A stretch of DNA of 64,000 nt, taken from Balneola sp. MJW-20. GTDB lineage: Bacteria > Bacteroidota > Rhodothermia > Balneolales > Balneolaceae. A program made the translations under genes and the position numbers. Shown in pieces: positions 15,947 to 25,067 of this stretch. A model generated the notes under the pieces. That model did not search any database. It was not told the origin of the DNA and worked only from the letters and a program-made list of their open reading frames with translations. Positions within the stretch are counted from its first letter, which is position 1. Each line of letters starts with the position of its first letter. Location: assembly GCF_040811775.1 (NCBI RefSeq), contig NZ_JBFNXW010000001.1, positions 558,001 through 622,000 of the forward strand. The letters run 5' to 3'.

Positions 15947-17603
15947 CTTTTGAACTCATTTCTTGTGCTTTTAATAAAGCATTATAAGCATTGATAATGC
16001 CACCCGTGGATGAAAGTGTATTGAATGGAGCTTTTTGATCGGAACCGGGGGTATAACTAACCGTTTCTGGCAGGGTAACTGTACTTAGAATAATTTCCTT
16101 AACCTGCTCTGTGGATAAGTCAGGGTACTGACTCATGATCAGCGCTGCAATTCCGCTCACCACAGGAGCTGCCATACTGGTACCATCCTCTTTTTTATAT
16201 TCGTTGTCTGGGTATGTAGAATAGATACGAACGCCTGGGGCGAAAATATCCACTTTCTCCTTGCCATAATTACTGAAGGAGGCCGCGAGGGTAGAGTCTC
16301 TTTCCCAGGAAGAAGCCCCTACATTAATAAAATTAGATGCTATTCCTCCATTCTCATAATATTTGGAGGGAAATGAATCAGAGTCGTCAATATTATTTCC
16401 ATCATTGCCGGCCCCGGTGATCATCAATACCCCAAGACTATCAGCATATCTTACTGCCTCATCCACATACCATTTCTGAGGTGAATATCCTTTTCCGAAG
16501 CTCATATTAACTACTCTCGCGCCGTTGTCCGCAGCATACCGGATAGCATTGGCAACATCTTTATCTCTTTCATCGCCATCGGGAACTGCCCGGATGATCA
16601 TAAGCTCAATATCTGCGATCCCTTTTATTCCAATGTTATTGGTTCTTACCGCTCCCACAATACCGGCTACATGGGTTCCATGACTATGGTCAGGCCCCTC
16701 TACATCATTATTACCATAAAAGCGGTTACTGAGATCATCATAATCATCACCTACGATTCCTCTGGGGTCGAAGTCAGGATTCAGGCCATAATCCTGCAAT
16801 CCCTGAAGATAATCGAGATATTCCTGAGTATCATTAATGTCAGCCTCCGTGGCACCATTTTGAATGATCTGACTCATGATCTGCTTGGCCTGCTGTTTGT
16901 ACATACTGTCTCCCGCCTTGGGGAGCAGATCTGAAGTGCTCAGAGAATCAATATTTTCTACCTGAAGGATCCTTTTGGACTCAGTGATTGCGGTCATGAT
17001 CTGAGTAAGCTGAGTCAGTTCCTGGTCATTTTGACTTTTACGTGATTCAAATGCTTTTTTGACCTCCTGATAATATTCGAACTCTTCATACTCAGATTCA
17101 TTCAGGTCTTCTTTTGTAAGCCCTTCATAGATCTTATTGAGGCTGGCATATATTCGGGTCATCTCATAAGTATCCTTACTAACATGTGTGCTGTCAGGCC
17201 CTCCAATAAAATTCCACCCATGAATATCATCCACATAGCCATTATCATCATCATCAATGCCATTTCCGGGAATCTCATCTTTATTGACCCAGATATTGGC
17301 TTTCAGGTCTTCATGATCTACATCGGTACCGGAGTCAATAATCGCTACGATAACCCTGATATTCCTACCGTTTTTGCTGATGATCTCATCATAAGCCTTA
17401 TCTACACCGGTTCCTATAAACGGGCCGGAGCCGGAAGGACTGAGATGCCAGTCTTCAGTAGGTTCAGTGATCTTTGCCGGGGTTTCCGCTACACGAGTTT
17501 CTGTGTCGGAGGAAGTGGAAGGTTGACTAAGTTCTTTGGTTCCTGAACATGCGGTGATAGTCAGAACCAGGATCAGAAGAGATGCCCTAAAAAAGTTGAT
17601 CAT
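15936..17603 (-). CDS. Subtilisin-like (S8) serine protease lipoprotein
   Basis: Secreted protease with a lipoprotein signal (ITAC, Cys19), so it is membrane-anchored. The triad is complete: Asp90 (AIIDSGTD), His308 (HSHGTHVAG) and Ser476 (DGTSMAAP), with oxyanion Asn400 (GAGNDG). A calcium-loop-like DDDDNGYVDD (117-126) follows the Asp strand. About 217 residues separate Asp from His, where ordinary subtilisins have a few dozen; the insertion (about 140-295) is Glu/Lys/Gln-rich and predicted helical. The gene is 9 bp after the DUF445 gene and overlaps the oxidoreductase gene. Confidence 0.93.
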   Translation of the reverse strand: MINFFRASLLILVLTITACSGTKELSQPSTSSDTETRVAETPAKITEPTEDWHLSPSGSGPFIGTGVDKAYDEIISKNGRNIRVIVAIIDSGTDVDHEDLKANIWVNKDEIPGNGIDDDDNGYVDDIHGWNFIGGPDSTHVSKDTYEMTRIYASLNKIYEGLTKEDLNESEYEEFEYYQEVKKAFESRKSQNDQELTQLTQIMTAITESKRILQVENIDSLSTSDLLPKAGDSMYKQQAKQIMSQIIQNGATEADINDTQEYLDYLQGLQDYGLNPDFDPRGIVGDDYDDLSNRFYGNNDVEGPDHSHGTHVAGIVGAVRTNNIGIKGIADIELMIIRAVPDGDERDKDVANAIRYAADNGARVVNMSFGKGYSPQKWYVDEAVRYADSLGVLMITGAGNDGNNIDDSDSFPSKYYENGGIASNFINVGASSWERDSTLAASFSNYGKEKVDIFAPGVRIYSTYPDNEYKKEDGTSMAAPVVSGIAALIMSQYPDLSTEQVKEIILSTVTLPETVSYTPGSDQKAPFNTLSSTGGIINAYNALLKAQEMSSKVEQ

Positions 17604-17612
17604 AAATGATAT

Positions 17613-18758
17613 TTATTTTGGATCCGTTTTTTGAAAATAATGGAGCGTATTATCTGCTGCTGCAATTATAACAATAATAATAGTTAAAACGATAATACTG
17701 ACGATGGGTTCCCAAATGATAAGACCTCCAAAAGTACCCAGAATAGCTCCCAGATACTGAATATACTTAAGCTGATCATTGCTGGCGTTCTTGATAAGCC
17801 TTTCAAGCCTTTTCTCATCATACTGGCGCAAATTATCTTCCACCAGAGCCTGAACATCCAGCTGATTAATGAGTTTATGGAGCAGGGTGGTAACAACCTG
17901 TTCTATGGTGTCACTGTGGTCATTGATTTTGTCCGGCAGATCATCCAGATAGGTATCCATCTTATCCAGTCCATGCTCTATACCAGTGGGAAGTTTCGTT
18001 AGGGCATCCTCTACCAGATCCTGCATTTCCTGACCCTTTAGAAAACTATAAGCTTTTAAAGCTACCTTTTCGAATGAATTTTCCTCAACTGCTTCTTCGA
18101 TCTGCATAAGTAATGTCTCAGCAATATTTGCCCGAACCGAAGGATCTGCGATCATCTCATCTACATAAGAAACTAACAACGATTTGAGTTCAGATCTAAA
18201 ACCCGGGTCATCAATTATTGAGCGAACATATTCGGTCGCTTTTTCCCGATATCTTGATATGATCTGAGATTCATGGATCTTTCTTTTTATAATTTCCGGA
18301 TTGATAAGATCTTCAGAAACTGCTCTGGCAAGACGATAGGCTATACGATCTTTCTGAGCTGGGATCAAACCCTGACCGAGTATCGGTCTTTTCTGAGAAG
18401 GGCGGAAAAGCATCGTTATTGCAAGCCAGTTGGTGAGAAAGCCAATAAGTCCGCTAATACTCAGGATTCGGAGAATACCTTCGAAATTCAGGCTGTATCC
18501 AAATAAGGATGTGGAGAATCCCTCAAAATCCCAGTAAAAAGAAAACCCGAAAACAAGGACAAGGAAATAAGGAATACTATATAGCAGAATCAGAAGCCAT
18601 TTATGGGTTGTCTCAAATCTGGGGGGTTCGATACCCTCATAGCTCAGCACCTCTTTATTACTGTGCTTCTCGATCTGATCCTTTAGAAGATCCCAGAGTT
18701 GAGTTGCATACTCTTTGTTCTTCTGTTTTATGATGTCTTTTTGCCCTTTATGATCCAT
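17613..18758 (-). CDS. DUF445 family membrane protein
   Basis: DUF445 proteins have unknown function. This one (381 aa) has N-terminal spans (about 52-75 and 90-112), the conserved TNWLAITMLFRPSQKRPILG followed by GLIPAQKDRIA (about 110-140), a long amphipathic helical middle with repeated ILxxLxxxL stretches, and C-terminal spans (about 337-375) in an AT-rich end. It lies between ybeY and the S8 protease on the minus strand (54 bp and 9 bp spacers). Confidence 0.88.
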   Translation of the reverse strand: MDHKGQKDIIKQKNKEYATQLWDLLKDQIEKHSNKEVLSYEGIEPPRFETTHKWLLILLYSIPYFLVLVFGFSFYWDFEGFSTSLFGYSLNFEGILRILSISGLIGFLTNWLAITMLFRPSQKRPILGQGLIPAQKDRIAYRLARAVSEDLINPEIIKRKIHESQIISRYREKATEYVRSIIDDPGFRSELKSLLVSYVDEMIADPSVRANIAETLLMQIEEAVEENSFEKVALKAYSFLKGQEMQDLVEDALTKLPTGIEHGLDKMDTYLDDLPDKINDHSDTIEQVVTTLLHKLINQLDVQALVEDNLRQYDEKRLERLIKNASNDQLKYIQYLGAILGTFGGLIIWEPIVSIIVLTIIIVIIAAADNTLHYFQKTDPK

Positions 18759-18812
18759 GCCTGCTAAATTTAGGGCTCGCCTACGAAATAAACGAAATTT
18801 TGTTGTGGGAGA

Positions 18813-19253
18813 TCAAAAACCGGACTGAGTTAAATAATTATTCTCAAGCTCGGTCATTTGTTCTTTGTCCTGCTCAGTCTGATCGCCATAACCAGTCAGA
18901 TGAAGCAATCCGTGAAAAAAAATCCTCATATATTCTTTTTTCAGATCCTCATCCAATTCTCTGGCCTGTTCCTCAATTCTGGGCGCACAACAGTATAGGG
19001 TACCCTCAATATCATCTCCTTCCTCGTGATAGGAAAATGAAATGATATCTGTTACATAATTACGGTCAAGGTATTCCTGATTGATATTGATGATCTCATC
19101 TTCATCCACATAAACTACTTCTACGAGTGTAAAACTGACATTTTCCTGAGATGCAAGTAGCCCGGCAGCCTGGTTAAGATCTTGCTGATTAACCGGAATT
19201 TTCTGATCAGATGTGTTAAAAAGTTCAATAACAGAAGGAGAGTGGCTTTCCAT
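18813..19253 (-). CDS. ybeY: Endoribonuclease YbeY (rRNA maturation factor)
   Basis: Single-strand endoribonuclease needed for 16S rRNA 3' maturation and ribosome quality control. The metal site reads HGLLHLTGYGD (near 115-125): two His ligands as usual and an Asp in place of the third His, a variation familiar from Bacteroidota YbeY. The VTDIISF strand typical of the family is at about 69-75. At 146 aa it has normal length. Its ATG overlaps the stop of the upstream small gene (TGATG), indicating translational coupling. Confidence 0.93.
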   Translation of the reverse strand: MESHSPSVIELFNTSDQKIPVNQQDLNQAAGLLASQENVSFTLVEVVYVDEDEIININQEYLDRNYVTDIISFSYHEEGDDIEGTLYCCAPRIEEQARELDEDLKKEYMRIFFHGLLHLTGYGDQTEQDKEQMTELENNYLTQSGF

Positions 19254-19699
19254 CAGAAACTGAAATCATCATCCATAGACTCGGTGAGCGATAATGCTAT
19301 TCCACACATCATGAGATCTTCGGGTAGCTGAGTGAAATCACCTGCAAGAATGCTTTCGTCAACATTGGCATATAAACTACATCCAGCGGCTTTTTCTACA
19401 ATAAGACCGGATGTTTTTGAGCCTGACTTTCCAAAAAAGGTTACCTGCTGTAACATGTCGCTGGCAACAAATGCAGTACAATTATGAAGCTGAATGAAGG
19501 TATTAAAAGCGTAAACAGAGACCATATTCATGTTCTCACCATTTACTTCAAGCCCCAGATGGATCTCTAGAGCGATCTTTCTTTTTTCTTCCTCATTCAG
19601 GATCTCAAACCGGAAAACATCATTGCCTAATGGCTTGGGCTTGCTGCCTAATACTTTTCCGATGGTTTGAATATTTTCTTCTGTAAACTTATGGATCAT
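19253..19699 (-). CDS. Conserved small protein of unknown function
   Basis: No family recognised. The product is 148 aa from the ATG at 19699, chosen because AGAGGA (19706-19711) lies six nt upstream; a longer frame to 19735 exists but lacks such a site. The sequence is mixed alpha/beta without signal peptide or spans, ends in an acidic tail (SMDDDFSF) and has IALEIHLGLEVNGENM in the middle. Tight coupling to ybeY (1-bp overlap) and the position after the DUF2723 gene suggest an operon, but no function follows from that. Confidence 0.78.
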   Translation of the reverse strand: MIHKFTEENIQTIGKVLGSKPKPLGNDVFRFEILNEEEKRKIALEIHLGLEVNGENMNMVSVYAFNTFIQLHNCTAFVASDMLQQVTFFGKSGSKTSGLIVEKAAGCSLYANVDESILAGDFTQLPEDLMMCGIALSLTESMDDDFSF

Positions 19700-19705
19700 A
19701 ATTTT

Positions 19706-19711
19706 TCCTCT
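19706..19711 (-). promoter_or_regulatory. Ribosome binding site that fixes the start at 19699
   Basis: AGAGGA on the minus strand, six nt before the ATG at 19697-19699. It favours this start over the longer frame beginning at 19735. Confidence 0.65.
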
Positions 19712-19762
19712 GATAGACAGGATAATATACGACACTGCTTTATAACTTTAAAAATACTTTAG

Positions 19763-22741
19763 TCAGAGCCCGTATTGGTTGTATTCAGCCATATTTTGTT
19801 GTTCATCGGTTGGCATAGCCGGGAACTGAGGACCCAGCAGAGAATCAACTTTATCAGCAAGAGCAATTGCCTCATCTGTATTACCGGTTCTGAACAGAAT
19901 ATTCTGAGCAATTATGAAGGCCTGACGAGACTGTACGAGTTCTCTTTGAAGACTTTCGATCCTGGGGATCATTGATTCCTGCTGAGTACGGATCCGTCTC
20001 TGATCTTCCATTCTACGGTCTGCTCTGGCCTGATCGAATTCATCATTCAGGCGTGTAAATTCAATCCTGATCTGATTAAAACGATCAGACTGATCACTTA
20101 ATCCTCTTTCCAGTCCCTCCAGGGTGGTCTGAGTCAGTCTTGATGCATCATCAGCAAGGCCAGCCTGCATATATCTGACAGCATACAATAGTTTAATCGT
20201 ATGATCATCATTATATGAACGGAAGGGGATATTCTCTTCACCGTATTTCAGCCAATAGGCAGCGCTGTCTTGTTTTCCTTCATCCATATAGGTCTGAGCG
20301 ATCTGCATAAAGTTAAATCGGTAATTAGAAACCATTCTGCGAATATTTTCATCCAGGTAAAGGTCTGGATTATTCCATCCACGGAATCTGAATTTACTTA
20401 AACGGTCAGCATGAATAGATGGATCAATATGTCCCTGGAACTCTCTTTCCATTCTTTTAGGAATTACTCTGTAAGCTTTTCCTTCAATTCTGAAGTAATC
20501 ATTCAGGTTCAGCTGACTGTTGCCGGAAACAGTATTAGCAAAATATACTGGTCTCAACCAGTTATTCGATCTCAGTATTTCCAGGATAAGACGATCCTGT
20601 GTCTGAAGGTAATAGACATTGTTACCTTGCGAATCTTTACCGTATAAACGGCCCTGAAAATTCCATCTCACCTCATTGTCAAGCGAATCAACCGGCATTT
20701 CAAAGTCGATTCCCTTAGTAACAATAGAGACACTAGTATCAGGTTTAACACCGGTCAGTTCTTTATAAACGGATTCAGTGCTAAAAGCATCTTTAAGCAT
20801 ATCCTTATCAACCGGTATCACGATCTCCTGAGGTTCCCATCTTGTAAGTCCGCTGGTGATCTGCTCTACTTGATCATCGCTGAGTACAATAGGAAGGGGA
20901 GATGACTCATGAGACCACTGATCCCTCAACTGCTTGATATACCAATCAGTGTTCAACAAACTCAGACATACAATTCGTACATCGGTTCTTATACCTTCCA
21001 CCTCCTGCAGATACCAGAGCGGAAAAGTATCATTATCACCATTGGTAAAAAGAATTGAATTTGGCGCTACGGATATAAGCAGATTATAAGCATAGTCAGG
21101 AGCGATATAGCGATCACTTCGGTCATGGTCGTCCCAGTTCTGTGAACCCATCAAAACCGGAGAAGCAAGAAGTGAGAGGACCACCGCACCGTATGCTAAA
21201 ACCTTTTGGTCCTTCAGATAAGACTGTATTAACTCTACAATACCGGTTACACCCAGGCCTATCCAGATAGAGAATGCAAAGAATGAACCTACATAAGCAT
21301 AATCTCTTTCTCTAGGCTGATAGGGTGGTTGATTCAGGAAAATAATGATAGCCAGTCCGGTAACGATAAAAAGGGCCAGCACCGATAACGCTCTTTTCCA
21401 ATCGGATGAAAAATGAAATATCATGCCAAATATTCCCAGAATAAAGGGAATGTAGAAAAAGGAATTATTGGCAGGATTATTTGCATAAGGAGAATCTCCA
21501 AATCCGGCCTGCCATCCGGTATCCTGAATATCAGAAACCCGGCCTATGAAATTCCAGTTGAAATACCGGATATACATATGATTGACCTGATAATCCCAGA
21601 AATAATCCCAGTCACTGTCATACTGTGAGTAGAAATTTAGGTGATTTGGATCAGGAGAATATCTTCTGGGGAAATATTCTTCTTCATTACGATTTATATT
21701 ACTGATAGAAGCATCAAAGTTATACCCCTTCAGTATCGGAGTCGAACCATATTGTTCTCTTTTTAGATATTTGATAAATGCTTCGACCGTTTCAGGATCA
21801 TTTTCATCAATGGGAGGATCGGCTATAGACCGGATCATGATCACGGAATAGGAGGAATAACCGATCAGTATCATCATGTATGAAATAAGGGCAATATTCG
21901 CAATACGCATCTTATTCTTTTGAGTGTACCATATTCCAACCCCCACTGCTAAAGCAAACAAGAATAAGAAAGTGATCTGCCCGATCAATCCATAGGTAGA
22001 GGATTCAACAAAACTACCGATAGAGTGAATGCTTTGAATAGTAAAAGGATAGATGATGAAAAAGCTGATCACGGCTATTATGCCCATCGTTAGGAAAGAC
22101 TTCCATTCAAAATCTTTCTTTTTGAAATACATGATCAATGCTACAAAGAATAGGGTAAGCAGGTTCAATAGGTGTACACCAATAGCGAGTCCGAACATGT
22201 AAGCGATCATAACCAGCCATTTCTCGCTGTAGGGCTTATCATGATTTTCGGCCCACTTTAGTGCCAGCCAGACTACAATGGCAGTGAAAAACATCGATAA
22301 TGCATAAACTTCAGCTTCCACAGCATTGAACCAGAAGGTATCAGTTACAGCAAATGTAAGTGCTCCAACCAGGGCTCCACCGTACATACCGATCTTATCC
22401 ATAGAAGTATAGTCAGACATATCGCCTTTCCACTCCCTCACCAGCCTGACAATAATGAGGTAAAGCAGCATAACCGTAAGTGCAGACGCTATAGCACTTA
22501 TTAGATTGATACTGACTGCAACATAAGCGTCAGGAACAAACATCGAAAAGATCCTTCCAAGCAGGGAATAAAAAGGGGCACCCGGAGGATGGTTAACTTG
22601 CAAGCCGTTGGCAACGGCAATGAATTCCCCTGCGTCCCAGAAACTCGCAGTAGGGGCCATTGTCAGAACATAGACAGCAAGTGAAACTAAAAAAGTAATT
22701 AAAGCGAGGTAACGATTGGTCGATTTGTGATCGCTGAACAT
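19763..22741 (-). CDS. DUF2723 multi-span protein (GT-C-like, TMEM260-related)
   Basis: Very large membrane protein (992 aa). The N-terminus carries the DUF2723 signature: TMAPTASFWDAGEFI with a first-loop Asp-x-x-Glu (WDAGE) and VNHPPGAPFYSLLGR. About a dozen spans follow, and then a soluble C-terminal region with TPR-like helices (about 800-960) and a long Gln/Arg-rich helix. The fold resembles GT-C glycosyltransferases, and the human relative TMEM260 is an O-mannosyltransferase, so a role in glycosylating exported proteins is plausible. It heads the minus-strand run to 14504. A 21-bp palindrome lies 50 bp upstream. Confidence 0.88.
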   Translation of the reverse strand: MFSDHKSTNRYLALITFLVSLAVYVLTMAPTASFWDAGEFIAVANGLQVNHPPGAPFYSLLGRIFSMFVPDAYVAVSINLISAIASALTVMLLYLIIVRLVREWKGDMSDYTSMDKIGMYGGALVGALTFAVTDTFWFNAVEAEVYALSMFFTAIVVWLALKWAENHDKPYSEKWLVMIAYMFGLAIGVHLLNLLTLFFVALIMYFKKKDFEWKSFLTMGIIAVISFFIIYPFTIQSIHSIGSFVESSTYGLIGQITFLFLFALAVGVGIWYTQKNKMRIANIALISYMMILIGYSSYSVIMIRSIADPPIDENDPETVEAFIKYLKREQYGSTPILKGYNFDASISNINRNEEEYFPRRYSPDPNHLNFYSQYDSDWDYFWDYQVNHMYIRYFNWNFIGRVSDIQDTGWQAGFGDSPYANNPANNSFFYIPFILGIFGMIFHFSSDWKRALSVLALFIVTGLAIIIFLNQPPYQPRERDYAYVGSFFAFSIWIGLGVTGIVELIQSYLKDQKVLAYGAVVLSLLASPVLMGSQNWDDHDRSDRYIAPDYAYNLLISVAPNSILFTNGDNDTFPLWYLQEVEGIRTDVRIVCLSLLNTDWYIKQLRDQWSHESSPLPIVLSDDQVEQITSGLTRWEPQEIVIPVDKDMLKDAFSTESVYKELTGVKPDTSVSIVTKGIDFEMPVDSLDNEVRWNFQGRLYGKDSQGNNVYYLQTQDRLILEILRSNNWLRPVYFANTVSGNSQLNLNDYFRIEGKAYRVIPKRMEREFQGHIDPSIHADRLSKFRFRGWNNPDLYLDENIRRMVSNYRFNFMQIAQTYMDEGKQDSAAYWLKYGEENIPFRSYNDDHTIKLLYAVRYMQAGLADDASRLTQTTLEGLERGLSDQSDRFNQIRIEFTRLNDEFDQARADRRMEDQRRIRTQQESMIPRIESLQRELVQSRQAFIIAQNILFRTGNTDEAIALADKVDSLLGPQFPAMPTDEQQNMAEYNQYGL

Positions 22742-22790
22742 AAGTATCGATTTTCCGACTGAACTGTTTTGGAATTTGCGCTATAACCGT

Positions 22791-22811
22791 TATGATTGGC
22801 AGCCAATGATA
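22791..22811. promoter_or_regulatory. 21-bp near-perfect palindrome between divergent genes
   Basis: TATGATTGGC and GCCAATGATA flank a single central A (22801); nine of ten base pairs are symmetrical. With no room for a loop it looks like a dimeric operator rather than a hairpin. It lies between the DUF2723 gene (minus) and the sodium symporter gene (plus). No regulator gene is adjacent. Confidence 0.5.
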
Positions 22812-22918
22812 GGCATAGGAGCATTTGTTTCAAAATGTAAGATAAACAACTTATAAAAACTTACAGAGACAAAGGCCTTTATATTGTGCCTGCATTTTTA
22901 AAATTAACATCAATTTTC

Positions 22919-24415
22919 ATGAGCGAAACTTCGAACGAAAGGTTTTCATCAAAAATAGGACTAATACTGAGTGTTCTTGGTATAGCAGTTGGTACAGGGA
23001 ATATCTGGAGGTTTCCACGAATTGCTGCCCAGAATGGAGGAGAAGAAGGAGCCGGTGCCTTCCTGCTTGTCTGGGCCTTATTTTTATTTTTATGGTCTAT
23101 CCCTTTACTGATCGCTGAATATGGAATGGGGCGAAATGGTCGCAAAGGAGTAATAGGTTCGTTCACACAATTGATCGGCAAAAATGGATGGCTTGGCGGA
23201 TTTGTTGCCTTCGTTGCCACAGCGATCATGTTTTATTACAGTGTGGTTGCCGGCTGGTGTCTGTATTATCTGGTGACAACGGTAAGTTCAACTTTACCGC
23301 AAAGCCTTGGCGATGCCAATATGATCTGGGAAGGATTTCAGGGGTCTTATTGGCCTGTTATAGCGCATTCCTTCGTAATTTTGTGCGGTGGCTTTGTGGT
23401 GATAAAAGGGATCAAATCTATTGAAAGGGTAAACAAAATTCTGATCCCATCTCTGTTACTGGTTCTGCTGGTATCGCTGATCAAGGCTCTTACCCTTGAA
23501 GGCAGTGAACTAGGTATTCAGTATCTATTTAATCCTGACTGGACCATTCTTAGAAAACCGGAAGTTTGGCTGGAAGCTCTTACTCAAAATGCATGGGATA
23601 CCGGGGCTGCATGGGGATTGGTACTTACGTATGCAGCATATATGCGTAAACAGGACGACGTTAAGATCAGTGCATTCCAGACCGGGATCGGAAATAATCT
23701 GGTATCCATAACATCAGCAGTGATCATATTCTCAACCGTTTTTGGTACACTTAGCGGAACAATGAGTAATGGTGAGATCCTGGACATTATGAAGACCTCA
23801 GGGCCTGCTTCAACGGGATTAACCTTTATCTGGATGCCTCAGTTATTCGCATCGATGAGTGGTGGAGGGATCTTCTCGATCCTGTTTTTCTTAGGATTAA
23901 CCTTTGCTGCTTTCAGTTCATTGATATCAATGATTGAAATGGCAGTTAAGATCTTTGTAGATATGGGAGCACAGCGTAAGCGCGCTACGATCACGGTATG
24001 TCTTGCAGGCTTCGGCTTCGGTATTCCATCCGCAATGAACCTGACCTTTTTTGCCAACCAGGATTTCGTCTGGGGAGTAGGGCTTATGGTATCCGGTGCA
24101 TTGATCTCTTATGCCGTAATCAAGTACGGAGCTAATAAATTCCGTGTCAACCTGGTAAATACAGAAGACTCCGGGTCTAAGCTCGGAAAATGGTGGGTAC
24201 TTATAATCAAGTATGTAGTACCTATAGAGGTGATTTCTCTGCTCATCTGGTGGATGTACCTTAGTGCTACCGAGTATGCTCCGGATACATGGTATGACCC
24301 ATTTAGTCCATACTCAGTTGCAACTGTGATCGTACAATGGTGTATAGGACTTGGACTGATCTATTTTTTCAGAAAGAAAATTACTCCTGAGAATTCAGCT
24401 GTTCCCTCGGAATAA
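22919..24415 (+). CDS. Sodium-dependent (NSS/SNF family) transporter
   Basis: Inner-membrane Na+-coupled symporter of the neurotransmitter:sodium symporter family, usually for amino acids or related osmolytes. TM1 holds the sodium-site motif GIAVGTGNIWRFPRIA, and about twelve spans follow. The start chosen is the ATG at 22919, which gives the family-typical N-terminus (MSETSNERFSSKIG); a GTG at 22886 would add eleven residues. Its 3' end overlaps the converging msrB by 35 bp. A second NSS gene is at 40958-42310. Confidence 0.92.
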   Translation: MSETSNERFSSKIGLILSVLGIAVGTGNIWRFPRIAAQNGGEEGAGAFLLVWALFLFLWSIPLLIAEYGMGRNGRKGVIGSFTQLIGKNGWLGGFVAFVATAIMFYYSVVAGWCLYYLVTTVSSTLPQSLGDANMIWEGFQGSYWPVIAHSFVILCGGFVVIKGIKSIERVNKILIPSLLLVLLVSLIKALTLEGSELGIQYLFNPDWTILRKPEVWLEALTQNAWDTGAAWGLVLTYAAYMRKQDDVKISAFQTGIGNNLVSITSAVIIFSTVFGTLSGTMSNGEILDIMKTSGPASTGLTFIWMPQLFASMSGGGIFSILFFLGLTFAAFSSLISMIEMAVKIFVDMGAQRKRATITVCLAGFGFGIPSAMNLTFFANQDFVWGVGLMVSGALISYAVIKYGANKFRVNLVNTEDSGSKLGKWWVLIIKYVVPIEVISLLIWWMYLSATEYAPDTWYDPFSPYSVATVIVQWCIGLGLIYFFRKKITPENSAVPSE

Positions 24416-24965
24416 AATCCATGGCTACTGAATTCATGCAGTAACGAAGACCGGTAGGCTGGGGGCCATCATCAAATACATGTCCGATATGGCTCCCGCA
24501 ATTTGAACAAACGATCTCAGTACGGGTCATGAACCAGCTGTTATCTACCAGTTCCGTAACCAGTGTATCGCTGATCGGTTGCCAGAAGCTGGGCCAGCCG
24601 GTACCACTGTTATATTTATGTTCAGAGCTGTACAACTCCTGACCGCAAGCTGCACAAACATAAATTCCATTCCTCTTGTTGTCGTTATATTCGTTTACAT
24701 ATGGTAGTTCTGTTCCTTTCTCTCTAAGAATTCGATATTCTTTGGATGTAAGTATCTGCTTCCATTCAGCTTCGGATCTTTTGAATGGAAATTCTTCCGT
24801 ATCGGTAGTATCAGATTTTGAGAAATCAGCCACCGAAAAAGAAGTCATTGGGATCTGATCTGTATGATTTAATTTATGCGAGTGAGATTCTTTTTCTTCT
24901 GATGCTCCGGTGGTAAGTAGAGCAAATAAAAGAATGGGTAAAGCAGCTAATATGGAACTCTTCAT
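24381..24965 (-). CDS. msrB: Exported peptide-methionine (R)-S-oxide reductase
   Basis: Repairs methionine-R-sulfoxide in proteins. An N-terminal signal peptide (about 1-22) puts it in the periplasm or membrane. Zinc cysteines are Cys104/Cys107 (CAAC) and Cys153/Cys156 (CSNC), and the catalytic Cys176 is in RYCMNS. The domain (about 64-190) has full length, so the enzyme should be active. The last 11 codons are antisense to the end of the sodium symporter gene; both reading frames match their families there, so the overlap seems real. Confidence 0.94.
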   Translation of the reverse strand: MKSSILAALPILLFALLTTGASEEKESHSHKLNHTDQIPMTSFSVADFSKSDTTDTEEFPFKRSEAEWKQILTSKEYRILREKGTELPYVNEYNDNKRNGIYVCAACGQELYSSEHKYNSGTGWPSFWQPISDTLVTELVDNSWFMTRTEIVCSNCGSHIGHVFDDGPQPTGLRYCMNSVAMDFIPREQLNSQE

Positions 24966-25067
24966 GATATTTTTTCTCAGATTGGTTTAACAATTGAATA
25001 CAACGAATATTCGCTGTCAATAGTTTGCCAACCACAGAAAATATCTTAATAAGAGATACGGAACCTG

